IMG/VR virus record: IMGVR_UViG_3300017746_000118 | Span: 1-26,785 of that record | Direction: 5' to 3' (one strand) | From: a virus | DNA: 26,785 bases | Part shown: piece by piece, positions 13,008 through 20,180 of the stretch | How positions within the stretch are numbered: the first letter of the stretch is position 1 | How the letters are laid out: the number at the start of each line of letters is the position of its first letter | Translations under genes and position numbers: made by a program | Notes under the pieces: generated by a model | Database searches by the model: none | What the model was told of the DNA's origin: nothing | The model's input: only the letters and a program-made list of their open reading frames with translations

Positions 13008-13268
13008 ATGTCGTATATACAGAAATCATTTTTTAAACCTCAAGTAAACTCAAACAGCAATGAGAATAATATGTTCTTTGACATTAGATATCTCCTTCAA
13101 GCAATTGAGGGTGCATCAATGTATGTAAATGGGTTTAGAATAACTAGCTGTCTAGAGGGTAATATACTTTTACCTGAAAACTCAACTGTAGAATATACTG
13201 GGCCGTTAACTCTATGCTCTGGAGCTACACTAACAATTCCAAGCGGAACAACTTTAACAATAATATAA
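13008..13268 (+). CDS. Small beta-rich structural protein (probable), 86 aa
   Basis: The N-terminal half is polar (SFFKPQVNSNSNENNMFF) with one helix (DIRYLLQAIEGASMYVNG). The C-terminal half is a ladder of short strands, GNILLPENSTVEYTGPLTLC then SGATLTIPSGTTLTII, of the type seen in beta-helix or triple-stranded spike tips. Two cysteines are present. It directly follows the four fibres, so it may be a small spike, a fibre cap or a fibre-attachment protein. No family is recognised, and the role rests on context and on the strand pattern. Confidence 0.6.
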   Translation: MSYIQKSFFKPQVNSNSNENNMFFDIRYLLQAIEGASMYVNGFRITSCLEGNILLPENSTVEYTGPLTLCSGATLTIPSGTTLTII

Positions 13269-13275
13269 ATAAAAA

Positions 13276-13518
13276 ATGGCAGAAAAAGAAAAAGAGTCGG
13301 TAGACTTTAAAAAACATACTGAAATTAAAGAATACGAAAAGAAAGCAAAAGCAAGGGTTAGAGGGTCTGCTAAACATGAAAATAGATTTTCATTAAACAG
13401 TAAGTTTATAGAAGATAACGATAAAATTTTTGATGTTTTGTCTAAACTTTCAGATCATGTTTCTAACTTAGAAGAAAGAGTTGCTACTTTAGAGTTGGCG
13501 CCTCCAAAAGAAAAGTAG
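13276..13518 (+). CDS. Small charged coiled-coil protein, 80 aa
   Basis: A highly charged N-terminal part (MAEKEKESVDFKKHTEIKEY, then KKAKARVRGSAKHENRFSL) is followed by a C-terminal heptad region (KIFDVLSKLSDHVSNLEERV, then ATLELAPPKEK) that should form a coiled coil. It follows the beta-rich protein by seven bases and closes the rightward fibre unit. Its last 35 bases overlap the end of the convergent minus-strand gene, so the two units run tail to tail with no room for a terminator. It may be a linker or a small structural component. No family is recognised. Confidence 0.6.
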   Translation: MAEKEKESVDFKKHTEIKEYEKKAKARVRGSAKHENRFSLNSKFIEDNDKIFDVLSKLSDHVSNLEERVATLELAPPKEK

Positions 13519-13867
13519 ACCATTCTATTTGAAATTGAGATAGTATAACTTTTGATTTATCAAATCTTAGTTTTTTATTCTCCCAAACACAACCGTGTTG
13601 GTTTTCTTTAACTAACTCGTACTGTTCTTCTATAGAATAGAAATGCTTCATTTCTTTTTTATTCATTTTTTTGTACGACATTCTGGTATATCCATGTCCA
13701 TCTTCAAATGAATTTTTATTAGAATTATACCAATAAAGATGATACTCTGTAATGTATCTAGTGGATTCAAATATTGGAGTTATATAAGACTTAGCAATAA
13801 AATGTTGAGTTTCGTCTCCTATTACTTGTGAAAGTTTATTACTAGAGTATGACGAAGATGTACTCAA
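13484..13867 (-). CDS. Hypothetical protein of the minus-strand island, 127 aa
   Basis: The frame starts at a TTG (13867), since the only nearby ATG is followed at once by a stop. The first internal Met is at residue 62. The N-terminal third is Ser-rich (MSTSSSYSSNKLSQVIGDET). The rest is rich in aromatic and charged residues (EYHLYWYNSNKNSFEDGHGY, MNKKEMKHFYSIEEQYEL, CVWENKKLRFDKSKV). It looks like a small soluble mixed alpha/beta domain of unknown function. It lies two bases after the nuclease gene stop, so it is probably co-transcribed with it. Its end overlaps a plus-strand gene. Confidence 0.55.
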   Translation of the reverse strand: MSTSSSYSSNKLSQVIGDETQHFIAKSYITPIFESTRYITEYHLYWYNSNKNSFEDGHGYTRMSYKKMNKKEMKHFYSIEEQYELVKENQHGCVWENKKLRFDKSKVILSQFQIEWSTFLLEAPTLK

Positions 13868-13868
13868 T

Positions 13869-14624
13869 TTACATTATTGTATTTTCCAATTCTTTCATAA
13901 TAAAATCTACTTCTGTTCCTAAATCCCAAACAGGGATGGTAACATAATTTTCGTTCTTATCATTGTTTAACCAACAAATATAACAATTTCCTACGTTTAT
14001 TTTGGTGTTTCTTTCTATTATGTGTTTGTATATACCTAGCTGAAGGCTAAATTTTGTCATTTCACAGTCATCTAAATGATCTAATCCATTTATTAGCTTA
14101 TTGCCATAAGGATTATGGTCTTTTATTTCTTTATTAGTCTTATAGTCCCATATTTGATATTCATTGGCAGTTTCATTGTAGAAAAGTTTATCTACCATGC
14201 CACATATACCTAAGATATAATCCCCAACAACGAGTTCTGCTTTAGCAAGTATTAATTTTCCTTTAGTGTCGTTAAAAAAATTATCTACAAAGCTTAAAAG
14301 ATTAGGATCTACCTCAGACAACTGAGGGTCTTCGTATAGTTTGCTTTGAAATATATATTCAGCGTAAGCATGTACGTGTGTTCCTTTAAATGCAGCGGAA
14401 TCCCTTTTATCTTCCCAGTCTTTTAACACTTGAATTACGGGTATGTTATGTTTTTTAGCATACCTAGTTGCTATGAGTTCTGACTCAAATGGTTTTTGAT
14501 ACTGTCCAACAATAGAAGTAACCGAAGTACACTCTTTCTCTCTGTAAAAATAAGTGTGAGAGCGTTCTCTAAATATTATATCTCTAAACTTGTCTAGTTC
14601 TTTTAATATAGATGAATCAATCAT
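13869..14624 (-). CDS. PD-(D/E)XK nuclease (Cas4/RecB-like)
   Basis: A 251-aa nuclease of the restriction-endonuclease-like fold. The motifs run in order: a helix with GTHVHAYAEYIF (His of the RecB/Cas4 type, residue about 82), AELVVGDYILGICGMVDKLF (Glu and the metal-binding Asp), YQIWDYKTNKE (the Asp-x-Lys core) and LQLGIYKHIIE (the trailing Gln-x-x-x-Tyr motif). All catalytic residues are present. I see no cysteine cluster, so it is probably not an iron-sulfur Cas4. Such enzymes act as 5'-3' exonucleases in phage recombination or replication. It sits on the opposite strand inside the structural region, overlapping the upstream gene by four bases. Confidence 0.85.
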   Translation of the reverse strand: MIDSSILKELDKFRDIIFRERSHTYFYREKECTSVTSIVGQYQKPFESELIATRYAKKHNIPVIQVLKDWEDKRDSAAFKGTHVHAYAEYIFQSKLYEDPQLSEVDPNLLSFVDNFFNDTKGKLILAKAELVVGDYILGICGMVDKLFYNETANEYQIWDYKTNKEIKDHNPYGNKLINGLDHLDDCEMTKFSLQLGIYKHIIERNTKINVGNCYICWLNNDKNENYVTIPVWDLGTEVDFIMKELENTIM

Positions 14625-14917
14625 ATTAAATCAACCTCCTCTACCTCTTTCATTAAATCTTCTAATGCTTTTTCCATCATTTCATCCTCATCGGATAAAG
14701 GTCTAAATCTATTAGAAAGAAAATATTGAAACTTAGATCCTTCAGATATATTTACCTCGGCAAGCTTATACCCAAGCGTCATTCTTTGTCTTGCTAGGTT
14801 CTTTGCGTCAACAACTGTGTAGATTTCATTTTTCTTAATCCACTCTCCAATAAAACCATTTGGTTTAGCATTATCATTAACACACACAACTCTAAAACTG
14901 TCCATAATTCCATACAT
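14621..14917 (-). CDS. Hypothetical protein, 98 aa, first gene of the minus-strand island
   Basis: I place the start at ATG 14917 (MYGIMDSFRVVCVNDNAKPN), with 14905 as an alternative. The open frame continues upstream to 15163 but reads a Phe-rich translation of a poly-purine tract, which is non-coding. The protein has a beta-rich first half (FRVVCVNDNAKPNGFIGEWI then KKNEIYTVVDAKNLARQRMT) that looks like a small barrel domain, then SKFQYFLSNRFRPLSDED and an acidic C-terminal helix (EKALEDLMKEVEEVDLI). No family is certain. It precedes the PD-(D/E)XK nuclease with a four-base overlap, so it may be its partner. Confidence 0.6.
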   Translation of the reverse strand: MYGIMDSFRVVCVNDNAKPNGFIGEWIKKNEIYTVVDAKNLARQRMTLGYKLAEVNISEGSKFQYFLSNRFRPLSDEDEMMEKALEDLMKEVEEVDLI

Positions 14918-14924
14918 AAATTTT

Positions 14925-14978
14925 AAAAAACCCCCAAGTATAATTGTATGGTTGGACTGGATAGAGAATACAAGGGGG
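14925..14978 (-). terminator. Terminator-like hairpin in the leader of the minus-strand island
   Basis: Read on the minus strand, CCCCC-TT-GTAT (14978-14968) pairs with ATAC-TT-GGGGG (14941-14931), with an unpaired TT/TT step and a 26-base loop. Six T residues (14930-14925) follow immediately. It lies between the predicted promoter (15028-15035) and the start codon at 14917, so it could act as an attenuator or translation-control hairpin and not as an end-of-gene terminator. Confidence 0.55.
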
Positions 14979-15027
14979 TTTAAAGTAAAATAAAAAAGCC
15001 AACGACCAACCAACTCTAATGTTGAAA

Positions 15028-15035
15028 CAAATATA
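15028..15035 (-). promoter_or_regulatory. Minus-strand -7 box TATATTTG
   Basis: The plus strand reads CAAATATA, the exact complement of TATATTTG. It would start a leftward message near 15022, giving a leader of about 100 bases that contains the G/C hairpin and T tract, then the three-gene island. No clear -33 element is visible because the upstream DNA is the purine tract. Confidence 0.5.
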
Positions 15036-15046
15036 GTACATTTTTT

Positions 15047-15138
15047 AAAAAAAACAAAAGAAAAGAAGAAAAAAGAAAAAGAAAGAAAAGAACCAAAAGA
15101 AAGAAAAAGAAAAAAGAAGAAAAGAAAAGAAAAAAAAG
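15047..15138 (+). repeat. Long poly-purine tract
   Basis: About 92 bases are almost purely A and G on the plus strand, broken only by one C (15055) and a CC (15093-15094). It lies between the divergent promoters of the minus-strand island and the 15283 gene. It could exclude nucleoid proteins, bend or open the DNA, or form a triplex. The Phe-rich minus-strand frame through it is not a gene. Confidence 0.8.
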
Positions 15139-15201
15139 TTTTCTCTAAAAAAGTTATTAACAAAGTGTATTTTCCTTAAAATTTTGCATTTAAAAAACAT
15201 C

Positions 15202-15209
15202 TATATTTG
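15202..15209 (+). promoter_or_regulatory. -7 box TATATTTG for the 15283 gene
   Basis: An exact TATATTTG followed by TAACG, with TTTG at 15183-15186 as a possible -33 element at a short spacing of 15. Transcription would begin near 15214, leaving a leader of about 70 bases. Confidence 0.55.
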
Positions 15210-15216
15210 TAACGCT

Positions 15217-15244
15217 ATGCACTGTGCATGGTTTAATATAAACC
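15217..15244 (+). promoter_or_regulatory. Twin hairpins in the 5' leader of the 15283 gene
   Basis: Two perfect inverted repeats lie side by side: ATGCAC-T-GTGCAT (15217-15229) and GGTTTA-ATA-TAAACC (15230-15244). The first begins about at the predicted transcript start, so the message would begin with a hairpin. Such 5' stems can stabilise abundant messages. As DNA they could also be operator sites. Confidence 0.55.
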
Positions 15245-15282
15245 AACACCGACTCAATGTCCGTGTATAATACATTTTAAAA

Positions 15283-16089
15283 ATGGCTTTTAATTATCAA
15301 TTTCCTAGAATCGGTAGCGTAGATACTGTTACTGTTCTAAACACACCTGGAGCAGGTGATGCAGTAATGTCTGCAGGTACAATTACTATTAAAGATGAGG
15401 CTGGAGCTGATTCTTTAGTTATTCGAGCATGTGATTTAATCGCATTTGACCAAACTGATTTCACAGCTGGTACTGCTCATTCTGTAGACGTTGACCTTAC
15501 AGGTATTACAGTAGTTAACAATAGAGTTTATTCTCTTACTGTTTCTGCTCCAAACGTAAAGAATTTCTTTGGCGGTGGTCGTGAGACTGGTGCGATTTAT
15601 CAAACTCGTACTTACAATATCTCTTCAGATATAACAGCTACTGTTGCTGAAATTCAGGCTTCATTTGTTGCTGCTATTGCTGCTGATCCAGGAGCTTACT
15701 TTACTGCTTCTGCTGAAGCTGGAGATGTAGTTCGAATTACTGCTTTATCTGCTGATGCTGGAGCATTAGAAATTACTGCGCCTGCTGGAGCTACTCTTGC
15801 AGACAATGCTGCATTTGTTGCACCTGTTGGAACTGAGGCTGAAGTTTTAGCTTACGGAATTAGCGCTGCTGTTGCTGATGCTGCTGGTTATGACAGATTT
15901 ATTGTTAAACACAGAAAATTTACTCGAAGTAACGCGATTAGCGGTCTTCAAGCTGTTCTTCCTGCTATCTCTTTAGTATATCTAAAGCAAGACGATGCAG
16001 GTACGGGAACTGCTGTAACAGTTATTACTAAATTCCTTAATGGAAGTCACACTCCTGTTGCTGACTACCTAGGGTGTCCAGCACTGTAA
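15283..16089 (+). CDS. Unidentified abundant virion protein (probable), 268 aa
   Basis: A protein rich in Ala, Val, Thr and Asp with few Lys and almost no Cys, typical of a beta-sandwich virion protein. It begins MAFNYQFPRIGSVDTVTVLN, has GTITIKDEAGADSLVIRACD, and later has a two-layer alpha/beta stretch (TYNISSDITATVAEIQASFV then AAIAADPGAYFTASAEAGDV). It has its own promoter, a structured leader and a strong terminator, so it is a single-gene unit. It uses CGT/CGA for Arg and many GCT, GTT and TCT codons, like the capsid gene and unlike the AGA-rich neighbours, which suggests high expression. Candidates are a head decoration or auxiliary capsid protein or a tube protein. I do not recognise the family. 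Confidence 0.7.
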   Translation: MAFNYQFPRIGSVDTVTVLNTPGAGDAVMSAGTITIKDEAGADSLVIRACDLIAFDQTDFTAGTAHSVDVDLTGITVVNNRVYSLTVSAPNVKNFFGGGRETGAIYQTRTYNISSDITATVAEIQASFVAAIAADPGAYFTASAEAGDVVRITALSADAGALEITAPAGATLADNAAFVAPVGTEAEVLAYGISAAVADAAGYDRFIVKHRKFTRSNAISGLQAVLPAISLVYLKQDDAGTGTAVTVITKFLNGSHTPVADYLGCPAL

Positions 16090-16101
16090 TTAATTTTTAA
16101 T

Positions 16102-16109
16102 TATATTTG
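16102..16109 (+). promoter_or_regulatory. -7 box TATATTTG just before a terminator hairpin
   Basis: An exact TATATTTG two bases before the terminator stem. If active, its transcript would start inside the stem and read into the portal operon. No -33 element is visible, so it may be fortuitous. Confidence 0.35.
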
Positions 16110-16110
16110 T

Positions 16111-16144
16111 AGGGTAGGGGTAAAATCCTCTACCCTATTTTTTT
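16111..16144 (+). terminator. Intrinsic terminator after the 15283 gene
   Basis: AGGGTAGGGG (16111-16120) pairs along its whole length with CCTCTACCCT (16127-16136), with one G-T pair, around the loop TAAAAT. After one A come seven Ts. It should end the single-gene 15283 transcript. Confidence 0.85.
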
Positions 16145-16153
16145 ATTAATTTT

Positions 16154-16714
16154 ATGGCAAGAAAAGAAGTTGACATTGTTCTTTTCGGTTTAGACAGGGA
16201 TGGAGACTTAAGGATAGAGTACCCAGAACTAGCTGAAATAGAAGAGTTTAAAGCGTTAAAGGTAAAAGAAGTAAGACTTTGTTGGTTTTTAGGTAATAGA
16301 ACAAGCCCAATATACAAACTAGACAAAGCAAAAAGACTTATAAAGGCTTTAGAATTAGTATACGGAAAGAGTTATAGCTCTAGGAAAGACCTACAAGGTG
16401 TGTTAAATGGCGAAATGCCAGATCATCTTGTAAATGGTATAAGAAAAATGGAGCTTTTTAATCCTGAGTACAGGCTGAGAGCAAAGCTTATGAGTCAATA
16501 CATGTTTGAAGTGCTTAATGATATGATTATTGTAGACAATACTACGCTTGCAACAATGGACATTGATGAGAAAAAGAAATATACCGACCTGGTTGTTAAG
16601 ATTCATTCTGAACTTCCTGATATGGTTAAAACGCTAGAGACTTCTTATGGTGCTAAAACTGTTGAGAAAAAGACCAAGAAAGAGGTTCTTGTAAAAATTA
16701 ATGACATACTATGA
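16154..16714 (+). CDS. Hypothetical protein preceding the portal, 186 aa
   Basis: A soluble, mostly helical protein. The start is MARKEVDIVLFGLDRDGDLR (a calcium-loop-like DRDGD at residues 15-19 may be chance). It continues with EYPELAEIEEFKALKVKEVR, a tryptophan-containing WFLGNRTSPIYKL, a helical middle (RLIKALELVYGKSYSSRKDL) and a Lys-rich end (EKKTKKEVLVKINDIL). It is read from just after the terminator and its stop overlaps the portal start as ATGA, so the two are translationally coupled. It might be a small terminase or portal-assembly partner by position. No helix-turn-helix or family signature is clear. Confidence 0.65.
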   Translation: MARKEVDIVLFGLDRDGDLRIEYPELAEIEEFKALKVKEVRLCWFLGNRTSPIYKLDKAKRLIKALELVYGKSYSSRKDLQGVLNGEMPDHLVNGIRKMELFNPEYRLRAKLMSQYMFEVLNDMIIVDNTTLATMDIDEKKKYTDLVVKIHSELPDMVKTLETSYGAKTVEKKTKKEVLVKINDIL

Positions 16715-18915
16715 GTTACATGTTCAGCACGAATAGGATAAGACCTAACAAGCTAAAATCAAAAAAAGACAAGAAATACCATAGTGACTATGCTAAGTTC
16801 TGTTTGTCTACCATGGATAATTATATATACAGAAGGTATATAAACAGGTGTCTGGTTAATTGGTCTTTCTTTAAAGGTGGTGATGGTCAATGGATATTTG
16901 ACGAAGATGTGGAGTCTTTCTTTTTGGATGAGTCTGGAGATGTTAGGAACAGACTTAAATGGACGAAAAACGTAATTAAGCCAATGGTTCAGCAATATGT
17001 AGGAAATGCCATACGAATGGACTACACGGCAAAAGCATCTTGTATATCTGACTTTGTTATAAATAAAAGAGAAGAAGATTTAGCTAAAATAAAAAGGGCA
17101 GAAATTATTGCTCAGGAGTTTCCAGAGTTTGAAGATCAGATAAAAAATGAAAACCCAATAGGAGATAACCCTTTAGAGACTGAAGAAATCTTTCAGAATA
17201 TGTTTGTTGGGGATTATGAAGAATCAATAAACAACTTGTTAAACTTTATTGCTGAAGATGTTGATTTAGAGTCTATTAAGGTTCAGCTTTCAAGGAACCT
17301 TGCGTTATGCGGAATGGGTATATACAAAGGTTTTGAGAATAATGATATATACGATGCAGAGTGTATAAATCCTTTGTTTTTTGGATGGGACATGTCTGCT
17401 CAAAAGCCAGACCTTTCAGATGCTGAATATATGTTTGAGTGGTACTATATGGATAGCCCTAGTATCTTTGAAAGATATCAAAACCTTTCCAAGAAAGAGA
17501 GAGAAGCTATAGAAAACTATTCAAATGTAAACAGTCAAAACTCCATGCACAAGTTTGTAAACAATGTATATACTGTGCCTGGTTCTAAAATACCCGTTTA
17601 TGAGGTGTATTGGAAAGATGTAGAAAAGAGAGAATATGGGTGGGTAGAAGATGAATATGGGTATCCATTCTATACAATGATTAATGATCCTGACTCTGAC
17701 TACACAGATAAAGACCTAATAAAGCCTCCAACCGACAAGCATCAAGAAGATATGGGGGACAAGAAAAAGCATAAAATATATGTAGACATAATGAGGTTCT
17801 GCATATTTATACCTCAAGAGGAAATAGGTCAAGAAATGGGAGACGTAGTTTTGGATTTTGGTGTTATGCCATATCAAGAAAAAAACTTGTACGATCCTGC
17901 AAATGTTAAATTTCCTTACAAGTGCTACACATGGGTTTACGATAGAGGAGAGGTTTTGACACCTTTAGATGATGTTATAGACCCTCAAAGATTTTTAAAC
18001 AGAACAATATCTGTTGTTGAATCTCAAATGGCTAACATGAGAGGAACTGGTACTGTTATATCAAAATCAGCAGTAGATGATAGAGATGCTGAATCTGATG
18101 TTGTTAGAAACATAAACTCTTCAAAACCTATATTTGTAGACACTGATAGAGTAGGCTCTGTTCAAAATGCTATAGGAACGTATGGAACAAATATAGGAGG
18201 TGGAACACTTCAAATGTTTCAAGTCATACAGTCTGTTCAGCAATCTATACAAGACGTAACTGGTGTTAACGAAGCAATGACAGGAACTCAAGGGGGTGGA
18301 GATGTATTAGTTGGTGTTGTTGAAGCTCAAATACAAAGAGGTTCTTTAGTTCAAGAGCCGTTTTATTGGGCATTAACATCTATACTAAAACAAGCTTATG
18401 AGCACATGTCAACAGTAGGAAAGGCTGTTTATTTTGACAACCCCAGAAGGCTAGCAATGATGGTTGGAGATAAAGGATTAGAAACAATAACAATAACGGA
18501 AGATGACTTACTTCAAGACTATAGAGTTTTTGTTGACAGGTCAGAGTCAAAAGGACAGGCAGAAAAAGCTGCAGATCAATTGTTATTTACTTTGTTACAG
18601 GCTGGATTAATAGATGCGCCTACTTTCTCCAATCTACTTGGCAGAGCAACACCAGAAAGAGTGGCTAAATCATTAAGAGAATTCCAAGCTGATAAATTAA
18701 TGGCAGAGCAAAAAGCTGCTCAGGCTCAAAATCAAGGAGTTTCAGCAGGGCAACAGCAAGAAGCTCAAGCTATGCAACAAATGCAACAAACTCAAGAAGA
18801 GCAAGAAATGGCTCAAGCTGAAATGATGGACACGCAGCATGAGCAAAAAATGCAAGAAATAGCACTAAAAGAACAATCTAAACTAGAAAGAGAAGAGATA
18901 AAAAATAGACAATAG
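16711..18915 (+). CDS. Portal protein (P22-like)
   Basis: The dodecameric ring at one capsid vertex through which DNA enters and leaves. At 734 aa it is the size of P22-type portals. It starts with charged helices (RRYINRCLVNWSFFKGGDGQ), then WTKNVIKPMVQQYVGNAIRM, a conserved early portal region. Further on are VYEVYWKDVEKREYGWVEDE (the clip/wing region) and VIDPQRFLNRTISVVESQMA, typical of the stem-helix region, then TGVNEAMTGTQGGGDVLVGV. The last 60 residues are Gln/Glu-rich helix (AEQKAAQAQNQGVSAGQQQE), probably the barrel or a disordered tail. The scaffold and capsid genes follow directly. It overlaps the preceding gene by four bases. Confidence 0.88.
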   Translation: MSYMFSTNRIRPNKLKSKKDKKYHSDYAKFCLSTMDNYIYRRYINRCLVNWSFFKGGDGQWIFDEDVESFFLDESGDVRNRLKWTKNVIKPMVQQYVGNAIRMDYTAKASCISDFVINKREEDLAKIKRAEIIAQEFPEFEDQIKNENPIGDNPLETEEIFQNMFVGDYEESINNLLNFIAEDVDLESIKVQLSRNLALCGMGIYKGFENNDIYDAECINPLFFGWDMSAQKPDLSDAEYMFEWYYMDSPSIFERYQNLSKKEREAIENYSNVNSQNSMHKFVNNVYTVPGSKIPVYEVYWKDVEKREYGWVEDEYGYPFYTMINDPDSDYTDKDLIKPPTDKHQEDMGDKKKHKIYVDIMRFCIFIPQEEIGQEMGDVVLDFGVMPYQEKNLYDPANVKFPYKCYTWVYDRGEVLTPLDDVIDPQRFLNRTISVVESQMANMRGTGTVISKSAVDDRDAESDVVRNINSSKPIFVDTDRVGSVQNAIGTYGTNIGGGTLQMFQVIQSVQQSIQDVTGVNEAMTGTQGGGDVLVGVVEAQIQRGSLVQEPFYWALTSILKQAYEHMSTVGKAVYFDNPRRLAMMVGDKGLETITITEDDLLQDYRVFVDRSESKGQAEKAADQLLFTLLQAGLIDAPTFSNLLGRATPERVAKSLREFQADKLMAEQKAAQAQNQGVSAGQQQEAQAMQQMQQTQEEQEMAQAEMMDTQHEQKMQEIALKEQSKLEREEIKNRQ

Positions 18916-18917
18916 TT

Positions 18918-18933
18918 TAATTTTGTAATTTTG
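18918..18933 (+). promoter_or_regulatory. Twin TAATTTTG boxes before the scaffold gene
   Basis: Two consecutive TAATTTTG octamers (18918-18925 and 18926-18933) fit TAnnTTTG. They lie in the 36-base gap between portal and scaffold and could boost expression of the scaffold and capsid genes. No -33 element is evident. Confidence 0.3.
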
Positions 18934-18951
18934 AATAAATAAATAAGTAAT

Positions 18952-20148
18952 ATGAGTGAAGAATTCGAAAAAGAAGTCGAGTTAGCATCAGAAGGACTTG
19001 AAAACCAAGAAGCACAATCTGCTACTCCAATGGAGGATGTTACAGCAGAAATGCAAGACCAAGTTAGACAACTTGAGTCATTGGCTAAGATGGACCCAGA
19101 ATTTGCAAACTCTGCTGAGTATAAAGACCTAATGAGTTCTCTTGAGGGCCAAGAAGAGCAGGTAGGCGGTGAAGAAGAAGTAGAAAAAGAAGTAGAAGTA
19201 GAAGAAGAAGAAGTAGAAGAAGTAGAAGAAGAAGTAGAAGAAGATGACACTTTTGGTTTATCTAAAACAAAAAAGAAGTCAAAAGAATTTTCTGTGGACT
19301 TTGATGTTCCAGGTGAAATGATTGATATGATTTCATCTAAATTTGGAATTAAAGACCCTTCTAAATTTTTTAATTCTGTAGATACTTGGAGAAATCAAGC
19401 TCAAGAGGGAGCTTCAGCATCTAAAGAGTATGATGCTTTATCTTCTGACCTTCAAGCCATGCCTCATGAAATAAAAGCAGCCATACAAATGTGGGCTAAT
19501 GGAGATGATTATTCTGAAGCTTTTAATTCAAACGAAAGACTGGACTTCTCTGAATCCTTTAGGGATCAAGACGCAGAGAACCTTGTTCAGCATTATCTAG
19601 AAGATGAATACAATGAATTAGTTGACGATTATAATCGTGAAAAAATTGATGATTCAGAATTCGAAGATAAGGTAAATCTTTTAGCGAGAACAACTAAAAG
19701 AATGTTTAATCAAGATGTGGAAGCACAAGAAAGAGAACGTGAGAAATTCGTTGAAGAACAGCAAATGGAATACCAAATGCAAAAAGACAGCGCACTTCTT
19801 TCCGTTGAAAATCTTGGTAAGGCTTATCCCAACTTCAGTCGCTCTGAAATGACAAAAATTAAGAGAGTCTTGGTTGATGGAAATATTGATAACATATTTG
19901 TTGATAAAGATGGGAAATACAAAGAAGACGCAGCAGAGTTGCTTGCTTACGCTATGTATGGTAAAAAACTCCTATCTGCCGCAGAAAAGAAAGCTGAAAG
20001 AAAAGGTGAAAGTAAGGCTAATTTAAGAACTGTAGACTCCAGTCCTAAAAACATGAAGCGTCAAAAATCTTCTGACCAACAGAGAGGTAAGAATTTAGAT
20101 GCTGTTGGACACTTGAGCTCTGCGTTTAAAAAAGACCCTTACGCTTAG
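18952..20148 (+). CDS. Scaffolding protein (probable)
   Basis: A 398-aa acidic helical protein lying directly before the capsid gene, where phage scaffolds usually sit. Residues 1-95 are very acidic with Gln/Glu and end in a Glu/Val run. Residues 105-200 hold a Lys-rich link and a folded part (FSVDFDVPGEMIDMISSKFG, KDPSKFFNSVDTWRNQAQEG). A long coiled coil follows around residues 250-285 (REREKFVEEQQMEYQMQKDS). The C-terminus is Lys/Arg-rich (KAERKGESKAN, NMKRQKSSDQQRGKNL), like the capsid-binding tails of P22-type scaffolds. It would guide capsid shells and then leave the prohead. No protease domain is visible. Confidence 0.75.
   Translation: MSEEFEKEVELASEGLENQEAQSATPMEDVTAEMQDQVRQLESLAKMDPEFANSAEYKDLMSSLEGQEEQVGGEEEVEKEVEVEEEEVEEVEEEVEEDDTFGLSKTKKKSKEFSVDFDVPGEMIDMISSKFGIKDPSKFFNSVDTWRNQAQEGASASKEYDALSSDLQAMPHEIKAAIQMWANGDDYSEAFNSNERLDFSESFRDQDAENLVQHYLEDEYNELVDDYNREKIDDSEFEDKVNLLARTTKRMFNQDVEAQEREREKFVEEQQMEYQMQKDSALLSVENLGKAYPNFSRSEMTKIKRVLVDGNIDNIFVDKDGKYKEDAAELLAYAMYGKKLLSAAEKKAERKGESKANLRTVDSSPKNMKRQKSSDQQRGKNLDAVGHLSSAFKKDPYA
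19168..19245 (+). repeat. GAA/GTA triplet repeat encoding a Glu/Val run
   Basis: About 78 bases consist almost only of GAA and GTA codons in the scaffold gene, giving an acidic run of Glu and Val. A triplet tract like this can lengthen or shorten by slippage without breaking the frame. Confidence 0.8.
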
Positions 20149-20180
20149 TAGTAAATTTTTAAACACAAAAAAAGACAAAT

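Noticed and set aside
14918-15163. N-terminal extension of the 98-aa protein to 15163
   Set aside because: It would translate the poly-purine tract into a Phe/Ser run and pass through the promoter box and terminator-like hairpin.
18813-19250. A Ser/Thr-rich minus-strand frame over the scaffold start
   Set aside because: It is the antisense of the GAA/GTA repeat and the Gln-rich portal tail, giving an artificial Ser/Thr run.
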